Below, in pieces: positions 1 to 4,492 of a DNA stretch of 6,913 nucleotides. This stretch comes from Clostridia bacterium (GTDB taxonomy: Bacteria; Bacillota_A; Clostridia; Christensenellales; Aristaeellaceae). Below the pieces are notes generated by a model. The model was not told where the DNA came from. It made no database searches and saw nothing but the letters and a program-made list of their open reading frames with translations. Location of the stretch: contig JAFRJF010000265.1 in NCBI GenBank assembly GCA_017432405.1, positions 1 to 6,913 on the forward strand. The letters are read 5' to 3'. The translations under genes were made by a program, and so were the position numbers. Positions within the stretch are counted from its first letter, which is position 1. Each line of letters begins with the position of its first letter.

Positions 1-1909
1 AGGTCATGTCGGTGTTCGTCCAAGCCAGCTGAGCGACCCTTTGGGAAATCGCGAAGGTTCGTGTCACAGTGGACGGCAGCTTATAATTCCCGTTGGACAG
101 ACCGGTCGCCCTGGCTGTGTAGCTGCCCGCGTTCCTCTGCGCGCCGCTGACCGTCACCGTGCAGCTGTCGCCGGAGAGGATGCCCGTGGCCGTCGCCACA
201 GGCGCGTGGGCATTGCCGTCGTAGGTGAAGGCGGTGTTCGCCCAGCTCAGGCCCACCGTCTTCGGCGCGATGGTCACCTTCGTCTGGCCTTCCACGACCC
301 CGTAATCCGTTATATCGACGTAATAATACACGGTATGGGACCCCGCGTCCTTCCATGTGGGGCTGCTGTGCCTGTCGTACACGCCCTTCTGCGTGCCGTA
401 GGAAACCGTTCCGTCGCCATCCAGGAATACGCTGGCGCCGTGGGCGCTGCCGTCATAGGTCCCACTGAAGCCCTCGACAGTATAGACGGCCTCACCGTAG
501 TTGAAGGGAGACATCGCCAGCCATTCGCCGGAAAAGTTTTCGAGCGTGTCTTTGCTGTAGGTATAGGTGAGCGTGCCGCAGGTGAAGCCGGTGCCCGTCC
601 GGTCCTTGCAGGCCTTCAGGAAATACCTCTCGTTGCAGGCGCTGCCGCCGTCGCTGTTGGTGAGATCCACCAGGTAGACGTGCCCGTCGGGCATGTGCAG
701 CGCGTTCCACATATGGTTGCCACTGGGAATGCTGCCGCTCATCAGCTCGCAGGCCACGTCCCCGTCAAAGTCGCTCAGGTCGCACAGGTACTTGAAGCCC
801 TTGGAATAGCCCTCGCAGACCACCTTCGTGCTGTCGTCGCCGTCGAAGATGTACACCAGCTGCCAGGGGTCGCCGTAGGGGGTATTGCTGTCGCCCGCGG
901 CGTCATGGTTGTAGGCCACCAGAGCGCAAATGACATTTGCATAGGCCTTCAGCTTGGACAGGTCGTCCCTGTTCGCGTTCTGCGAGACAATGTCCTCGAT
1001 CCTCGAGGCCGCGGCGGTCACCCGGGCGGGCAGGTCGTTCACCTCATAGGTGCCGATCGCGCCGGTCCTGGCATAGTCCACGGCGACAGCCATCTTCGCG
1101 GTCAGGGACGTCAGTCGGGCTTTGCCGTCCTGCTTCATAACCCCGAAGCTCCATCCCATGCCGCCGGTGACCTTGTCAAACCAGTATAGCTCGTAGGGAT
1201 AATCCGCCAGCAGGGCCTGCATGATCTTCTTCTGTTCAAAGCCTTCCTTCGAGAACAGGGCCGAACCGGTATTCGAGGCATCCAGGCTATCAAGCCCCAG
1301 CTGCCCGGCGGTCCACCAGCTGTTCGTAAGGCCGGCGGCATCGTCGCTGACCAAAAACCGGGTCGAGGTCCTTGACCCCTCGGCGACCTCCCGGATCATC
1401 GGCACCAGCGCGTCGTACAGCTTCAGGTTGATGCCGTCCAGCATGGCGCGTCCGGAGAAGGCCGAGCGCAGGGTGCGCTTCGGGCCCATGCCCGGCAGCA
1501 CCCGCTTCATCCAGGCCTCGAACAGCGCGTCGTTGTCCATGCCGCCGGAGGCCGTGACGCTGTCCGTAACCCCTCCGCCTTCGTCCTGGACGCCGCCATT
1601 TGCATCAACAGCATCCGCCTCCATACCCAGGGCGGGCTCGTCAGTCACCGAGAGCAGCGCGTTCTCGTCCAGCTGAAGGTCCAGCAGTCCGTCCAGGGTC
1701 AGCCCGACATCCAGGCCGTCCTCCAGAATCAGAGCATCGTCGTCCAGCACGAGGTCCAGGTCCTCCGGGTATACCACCTGTTCCTCCAATTCAAGCTCGA
1801 TCCCGCCTGTATCGACCTCCACAGCTTCGGCAAGCGTGAATGGCGCCGACATCGACAGCACCGACAGCATCAGCGCCAGCGCGATCCTGCAAAGCATCCG
1901 ATGTTTCAT
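1..1909 (-). CDS. Secreted transglutaminase-like protein with YDG/MBG-type repeats (3' end outside window)
   Basis: An open frame of 636 codons runs from ATG at 1909 to the left edge without a stop. GGGAGG lies 8 nt upstream. Residues 1-29 form a signal peptide: KHR, a hydrophobic core, then a likely cleavage at A-E-A. Residues 30-134 are acidic and contain no Lys or Arg. Residues about 124-260 match the N-terminal region I associate with clostridial secreted transglutaminase-like proteins (LYDALVPMIREVAEG, YELYWFD). The transglutaminase-like core shows a plausible catalytic triad: Cys365 in VVCEGYSKGF, His399 in GNHMWNAL and Asp415 in YLVDLTNSD, with spacings of 34 and 16. From about residue 479 come tandem YDG/MBG-type beta-sandwich repeats. 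Such proteins act outside the cell; the core may be a protease, a crosslinking enzyme or a peptidoglycan-associated domain, and the substrate is unknown. Cell-wall anchoring, if any, would be encoded beyond the window. The gene has its own promoter. The architecture is clear; the precise activity is inference. Confidence 0.88.
   Translation of the reverse strand, partial: MKHRMLCRIALALMLSVLSMSAPFTLAEAVEVDTGGIELELEEQVVYPEDLDLVLDDDALILEDGLDVGLTLDGLLDLQLDENALLSVTDEPALGMEADAVDANGGVQDEGGGVTDSVTASGGMDNDALFEAWMKRVLPGMGPKRTLRSAFSGRAMLDGINLKLYDALVPMIREVAEGSRTSTRFLVSDDAAGLTNSWWTAGQLGLDSLDASNTGSALFSKEGFEQKKIMQALLADYPYELYWFDKVTGGMGWSFGVMKQDGKARLTSLTAKMAVAVDYARTGAIGTYEVNDLPARVTAAASRIEDIVSQNANRDDLSKLKAYANVICALVAYNHDAAGDSNTPYGDPWQLVYIFDGDDSTKVVCEGYSKGFKYLCDLSDFDGDVACELMSGSIPSGNHMWNALHMPDGHVYLVDLTNSDGGSACNERYFLKACKDRTGTGFTCGTLTYTYSKDTLENFSGEWLAMSPFNYGEAVYTVEGFSGTYDGSAHGASVFLDGDGTVSYGTQKGVYDRHSSPTWKDAGSHTVYYYVDITDYGVVEGQTKVTIAPKTVGLSWANTAFTYDGNAHAPVATATGILSGDSCTVTVSGAQRNAGSYTARATGLSNGNYKLPSTVTRTFAISQRVAQLAWTNTDMT
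41..475 (-). repeat. Tandem YDG/MBG-type extracellular repeat domains in the secreted protein
   Basis: Two consecutive domains are complete here and a third begins at about position 40. The first covers residues about 479-549 and has TYDGSAHG at 484-491, DAGSHTVYYYV at 521-531 and ends in VTIAPK. The second covers residues about 550-623 and has TYDGNAHAP at 562-570, NAGSYTARA at 593-601 and ends in TFAIS. The YDG motifs are 78 residues apart, at Tyr485 and Tyr563. The pattern (YDG.AH near the start, AG.Y/H.V mid-domain, a final beta strand, then a W-containing linker) is typical of the MBG/YDG bacterial Ig-like families used as stalks or adhesive modules. The two copies differ considerably in sequence, so this is a protein-level repeat and not a recent DNA duplication. 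Confidence 0.75.
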
Positions 1910-1917
1910 CAGACACA

Positions 1918-1923
1918 CCTCCC
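1918..1923 (-). promoter_or_regulatory. Ribosome binding site of the secreted-protein gene
   Basis: GGGAGG on the minus strand lies 8 nt before the ATG at 1909. It selects this ATG over the in-frame ATG four codons later (1897). The longer start also supplies the positively charged K-H-R end of the signal peptide. Confidence 0.85.
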
Positions 1924-1969
1924 AGAGTCCTTATCAATACACAACTGTCCATATCGTCATTATATACTC

Positions 1970-1998
1970 ATAATACAGCTTACCCCTGGGCTTGTCCA
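1970..1998 (-). promoter_or_regulatory. Sigma-70/SigA-type promoter of the secreted-protein gene
   Basis: On the minus strand, TGGACA (-35, 1993-1998) is followed by a 17-bp spacer and TATTAT (-10, 1970-1975). Each hexamer matches consensus at 5 of 6 positions and the spacing is optimal. Transcription would start near 1963, giving a leader of about 54 nt. A second perfect TATAAT at 1959-1964 lacks a good -35 box at the right distance and may be an auxiliary or overlapping -10. The promoter lies just downstream of the lysC terminator, so this gene is expressed independently of cysK-lysC. Confidence 0.75.
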
Positions 1999-2012
1999 GC
2001 GCTATCAATGAA

Positions 2013-2035
2013 AAAACCGGGTTTTGCCCGGTTTT
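2013..2035 (-). terminator. Intrinsic terminator of the cysK-lysC operon
   Basis: A perfect 9-bp inverted repeat (AAAACCGGG / CCCGGTTTT) encloses a 5-nt loop. On the minus strand the second arm runs into a six-T tract (TTTTTT, then CATTG). It begins about 10 nt after the lysC stop codon. The A-rich side also makes it partly bidirectional in form, but no plus-strand gene reads towards it. Confidence 0.9.
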
Positions 2036-2044
2036 CTCAACATA

Positions 2045-3382
2045 TTATACGCCCTCAAACTGCATACTGTCCTCGATGGCGGCGTAGATGACCCGTATTG
2101 CGTCCTCGTAGCGATCCTCCGGCACGCCCACCAGCAGGTTCAGCTTGCCCGCGCCCTGGTTGGCGGTGTTGATGGGCACGCCCTCCCGGGCCAGCGCATG
2201 GAGCACCCGCGCGTTGGCGTCGCTGGATTCGGTGTCCCGCTCGCCGATGACCGCGATCATCGACAGGTGCTCCGTCAGCCCCAGGTAATCCGGGACCAGC
2301 TTTTCCCGGATCTCGGCGAACAGCTCCTCCTTGCAGGGGGCCAGCAGGTCGCTTCGGATCACCAGCGTCACCGTGTCGATGCCCGTCAGGCACTGCTCGA
2401 AGGGCAGCCGGCGGTTCTTCAGCATGTCCAGCATCACGGCGGTGAAGCCCGACTCGTCGCTGACCATCACCTTTTCCACCTGGATCACCGACATGCCCTT
2501 GCGCCCGGCCACACCCACGATGGGGTATTTCGTCTCGCCCCGGGGCAGCTTGCGCACGATGGTGGTCCCGGCGTCGGTGGGACGGTCGGTGTTGCGGATG
2601 TTGATGGGGATGTCCAGGTCCGAGACCGGCAGCACGGCGTCGGTGTGCAGCACGGACGCGCCCATGTAGGACAGCGTGCGCAGCTCCCGGTAGCTGACGT
2701 ATTTCACGGTCCGGGGGGCGGCGACGATGTGGGGGTCCGCCGCCAGCAGGCCGGAGACGTCGGTCCAGTTCTCGTACAGGTCGGCATGGATGGCCGCGGC
2801 GGCCAGGCTGCCGGTGACGTCGGAGCCGCCCCGGGTCATCGTGTGCACCCGTCCGGCCATGTCCGCGCCGTAGAAGCCGGCGATCACCGCGTTTTGAAGG
2901 GGCCGCAGGGCCGCGCCCAGCGTGCGGCGGGTCAGGGCATTGTCCAGGTGGCCGGCGTCGTCAAAGCACACGCACCACTCCGGGTCCACGAAGGTAAAGC
3001 CCAGCCAGGCGGCCAGCAGACGTGAATTCAGGTACTCACCCCGGCTGACCACGTAGTCCCGCCGGGGTTCGCCCTCGAGATGGGCCCGCAGCGTCCGCAA
3101 CTCGTCGTCCAGCGGGAAGTCCAGCGCCAAATCATCGGCGATGCCCCTGAAGCGGGCGCCGACGACCTCCAGCTCGACGCTGAAATCCGCCCCCGCCGCG
3201 GCCTTTTCATAGCAGGCCAGTAGCAGGTCTGTCACCTTCACGTCCTCCGGACCGCGCTTGCCCGGCGCGGAGGCCACGATGAACCGGCGGGCCGGGTCGG
3301 CGCGCACGATGTCCCGCACCTTGCGAAACTGATCCGCGTCGGCCAGCGACGTGCCGCCGAACTTCGCCACAACCGTTCTCAT
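2045..3382 (-). CDS. lysC: Aspartate kinase (monofunctional, ACT-regulated)
   Basis: This cytoplasmic enzyme phosphorylates L-aspartate with ATP, the first committed step to lysine/diaminopimelate, threonine and methionine. The protein is 445 aa, normal for clostridial monofunctional aspartokinases. The amino-acid kinase domain (about 1-280) shows VVAKFGGTS at 4-12 with Lys7, SRGEYLNSRLLA at 113-124, the MTRGGSDVTG loop at 182-191 and YENWTDVSGLLAADP at 203-217. Two C-terminal ACT domains follow (about 288-355 and 372-442), with ITGID-like LTGIDTVTL and a final NTANQGAGKLNLLVGV segment. They imply allosteric feedback, but the effector (lysine, threonine or both) cannot be read from sequence. 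The start at 3382 is chosen because GGAGG lies 8 nt upstream and the product begins at the family N-terminus; the in-frame ATG at 3388 is only 2 nt from that site. The stop-free frame continues upstream to 3805 but only as a shadow of cysK. It lies 20 nt after cysK, in the same operon. Confidence 0.95.
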   Translation of the reverse strand: MRTVVAKFGGTSLADADQFRKVRDIVRADPARRFIVASAPGKRGPEDVKVTDLLLACYEKAAAGADFSVELEVVGARFRGIADDLALDFPLDDELRTLRAHLEGEPRRDYVVSRGEYLNSRLLAAWLGFTFVDPEWCVCFDDAGHLDNALTRRTLGAALRPLQNAVIAGFYGADMAGRVHTMTRGGSDVTGSLAAAAIHADLYENWTDVSGLLAADPHIVAAPRTVKYVSYRELRTLSYMGASVLHTDAVLPVSDLDIPINIRNTDRPTDAGTTIVRKLPRGETKYPIVGVAGRKGMSVIQVEKVMVSDESGFTAVMLDMLKNRRLPFEQCLTGIDTVTLVIRSDLLAPCKEELFAEIREKLVPDYLGLTEHLSMIAVIGERDTESSDANARVLHALAREGVPINTANQGAGKLNLLVGVPEDRYEDAIRVIYAAIEDSMQFEGV

Positions 3383-3390
3383 ACCCATAT

Positions 3391-3397
3391 CCTCCCC
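3391..3397 (-). promoter_or_regulatory. Ribosome binding site of lysC
   Basis: GGGGAGG sits in the 20-nt gap between the cysK stop and lysC. Its 8-nt spacing to ATG 3382 decides that start over the ATG two codons earlier (3388), which is too close to the site. The short gap suggests translational coupling to cysK. Confidence 0.8.
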
Positions 3398-3402
3398 GTC
3401 GA

Positions 3403-4332
3403 TCAATCCCCGAACAGCTGAGTGGAGTAGTAGCGCTCGGCGGTGTCGGGCAGTACGGTGACCACCGTCTTGCCCGGGCCCAGCTTCTTCGCCAGCTTCA
3501 GCGCGGCGGCCACGTTGGTGCCTGAGGAGATGCCGACCATCAGGCCCTCCTCCTTCGCCAGGCGACAGGCCGTGTCGATGGCCTCGGCGTCGGTGACCAC
3601 GTAGATGTCGTCGTAGATCTCCCGGTTCAGGATCTCCGGGATGATGCCGTCGCCGATGCCCATCTGGATGTGGGTGCCGATGGTGCCCCCCGCCAGTATG
3701 GCGGCATTCTCCGGCTCCACCGCCCAGATCTCGACGTCCGGATACCGCTCCTTCAGCACCTCGCCGATGCCGGTGAGGGTGCCGCCGGTGCCGATGCCGC
3801 TGCAATAGCCGTGGATCGGCCCGCCCACCTGGTCGATGATCTCCAGAGCCGTGTGCTTCTTGTGGGCCAGGGTGTTGTTGGGGTTTTCAAACTGCTGGGG
3901 CACGAACACCTTGGGGTTCTTCGCCTTCATCCGCAGGGCACAGTTCAGGCACTCCTCGATGCACTTGCCGATATCCCCGGCGTCGTGGATCAGCTTGACC
4001 TCCGCGCCGTAGTGGCGCACCAGCTTGCGGCGCTCCTCGCTGACGGAATCGGGCATGACGATGATCGTCCGATAGCCCTTCACCGCGCCCACGAGGGCCA
4101 GACCGATGCCCTGATTACCGCTGGTGGGTTCGACGATGATGGTATCCCTGTCGATCAGTCCCTCCCTCTCGGCGGCTTCGATCATGTTCAGGGCCGTTCG
4201 GGTCTTGATGGAGCCGCCCACGTTCAGCGCCTCCACCTTCACCAGGATCTCGGCGCTGTCGGGCCCCGGCATGCGGTTGAGCCGCACCATCGGGGTATTG
4301 CCGACGGCTTCAAGTATGTTATGGCAAATCAA
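3403..4332 (-). CDS. cysK: Cysteine synthase (O-acetylserine sulfhydrylase), PLP-dependent
   Basis: Converts O-acetyl-L-serine plus sulfide to L-cysteine and acetate in the cytoplasm. The protein is 309 aa, the usual length for CysK, with no CBS domain, which argues against cystathionine beta-synthase. Visible landmarks are ILEAVGNTPMVRLNRM at 6-21, NVGGSIKTR at 37-45 with the probable PLP Lys43, the substrate loop EPTSGNQG at 68-75, PQQFENPNN at 145-153, the phosphate-binding loop GIGTGGTLTG at 179-188, GISSG at 267-271 and a C-terminal PDTAERYYSTQLF. The usual NPGGSVKDR is here NVGGSIKTR, a variant I associate with clostridial members. The start is a TTG at 4332, 8 nt after GGAGG (4341-4345), giving the N-terminus M-I-C-H-N-I-L. 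An in-frame ATG at 4422 would add 30 Arg-rich residues, but it lies at the predicted transcription start with no ribosome binding site. First gene of an operon with lysC. Confidence 0.93.
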   Translation of the reverse strand: MICHNILEAVGNTPMVRLNRMPGPDSAEILVKVEALNVGGSIKTRTALNMIEAAEREGLIDRDTIIVEPTSGNQGIGLALVGAVKGYRTIIVMPDSVSEERRKLVRHYGAEVKLIHDAGDIGKCIEECLNCALRMKAKNPKVFVPQQFENPNNTLAHKKHTALEIIDQVGGPIHGYCSGIGTGGTLTGIGEVLKERYPDVEIWAVEPENAAILAGGTIGTHIQMGIGDGIIPEILNREIYDDIYVVTDAEAIDTACRLAKEEGLMVGISSGTNVAAALKLAKKLGPGKTVVTVLPDTAERYYSTQLFGD

Positions 4333-4340
4333 GTCGAATG

Positions 4341-4345
4341 CCTCC
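4341..4345 (-). promoter_or_regulatory. Ribosome binding site that sets the TTG start of cysK
   Basis: GGAGG on the minus strand is 8 nt upstream of TTG 4332. No ATG or GTG lies at a suitable distance. Starting here removes the Arg-rich stretch that no CysK family member is expected to carry and gives a normal 309-residue protein. Confidence 0.75.
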
Positions 4346-4359
4346 AATTCACGGGTATT

Positions 4360-4418
4360 GCCGGAACCGTCAGCAGGCGTGTGGCGGCGCAGGCGCCGCC
4401 GCTGCATCTGTTCCCGGC
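4360..4418 (-). promoter_or_regulatory. Structured 5' leader of the cysK-lysC mRNA
   Basis: The predicted leader (about 4424 to 4333) holds nested inverted repeats. An outer pair, GCCGGGAAC (4410-4418) with GTTCCGGC (4360-4367), forms 8 bp with one bulged G. An inner perfect 7-bp GC hairpin, GGCGGCG-CCTG-CGCCGCC, spans 4383-4400. No U-tract follows, so neither stem is an intrinsic terminator. The ribosome binding site lies about 15 nt downstream of the outer stem and stays single-stranded in this fold. The pairing is seen directly; any regulatory role is inference, and high GC content makes chance stems likely. I do not recognise a known riboswitch or T-box. Confidence 0.4.
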
Positions 4419-4430
4419 GCATCGTTTTTC

Positions 4431-4459
4431 ATTATAACACCAACGCCCGTCCACCACAA
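4431..4459 (-). promoter_or_regulatory. Sigma-70/SigA-type promoter of cysK-lysC
   Basis: On the minus strand, TTGTGG (-35, 4454-4459) is followed by a 17-bp spacer and a perfect TATAAT (-10, 4431-4436). Transcription would start near 4424, almost on top of the ATG at 4422, which supports the later TTG start for cysK. The -35 box and spacer lie inside the hairpin that follows purL. Confidence 0.75.
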
Positions 4460-4480
4460 GCGGCGGAGCGGGCGTGTTGG
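4440..4480 (-). terminator. Possible purL terminator hairpin, overlapping the cysK promoter
   Basis: The arms CCA-ACGCCCG (4440-4449) and CGGGCGT-GT-TGG (4469-4480) pair as 7 bp plus 3 bp around a 2-nt bulge. The loop can add TCC/GGA pairing. It begins 13 nt past the purL stop. The downstream minus-strand sequence (TGTTATAAT) is only modestly T-rich, so termination may be weak. It could instead act as an operator-like palindrome over the cysK -35 region. Confidence 0.45.
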
Positions 4481-4492
4481 AAGGATTAACAA

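Noticed and set aside
41..1189. A 382-codon plus-strand open frame.
   Set aside because: It is antisense to the secreted-protein gene, is rich in Val, Ala, Gly and His in the way GC-rich shadow frames are, has no recognisable domain, and the minus-strand frame shows clear motifs throughout.
2024..3025. A 333-codon plus-strand open frame opposite lysC.
   Set aside because: Its His/Gly/Gln/Val-rich translation has no domain, and it lies wholly opposite conserved aspartate kinase sequence and begins within the terminator.
3383..3805. The lysC frame stays open for 141 codons upstream of 3382, suggesting a 586-residue protein.
   Set aside because: The extra part is low-complexity His/Arg/Gly sequence that lies antiphase within the well-supported cysK gene. 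The family N-terminus and a ribosome binding site occur at 3382.
4333..4424. The cysK leader as a SAM riboswitch, T-box or cysteine-rich leader peptide.
   Set aside because: The leader is only about 90 nt, lacks a T-box sequence and terminator/antiterminator pair, and its only upstream ATG reads in frame into cysK without Cys codons or a stop.
3670..4437. A 255-codon plus-strand open frame opposite cysK.
   Set aside because: It is a shadow of cysK on the opposite strand, with no motif, ribosome binding site or promoter of its own.
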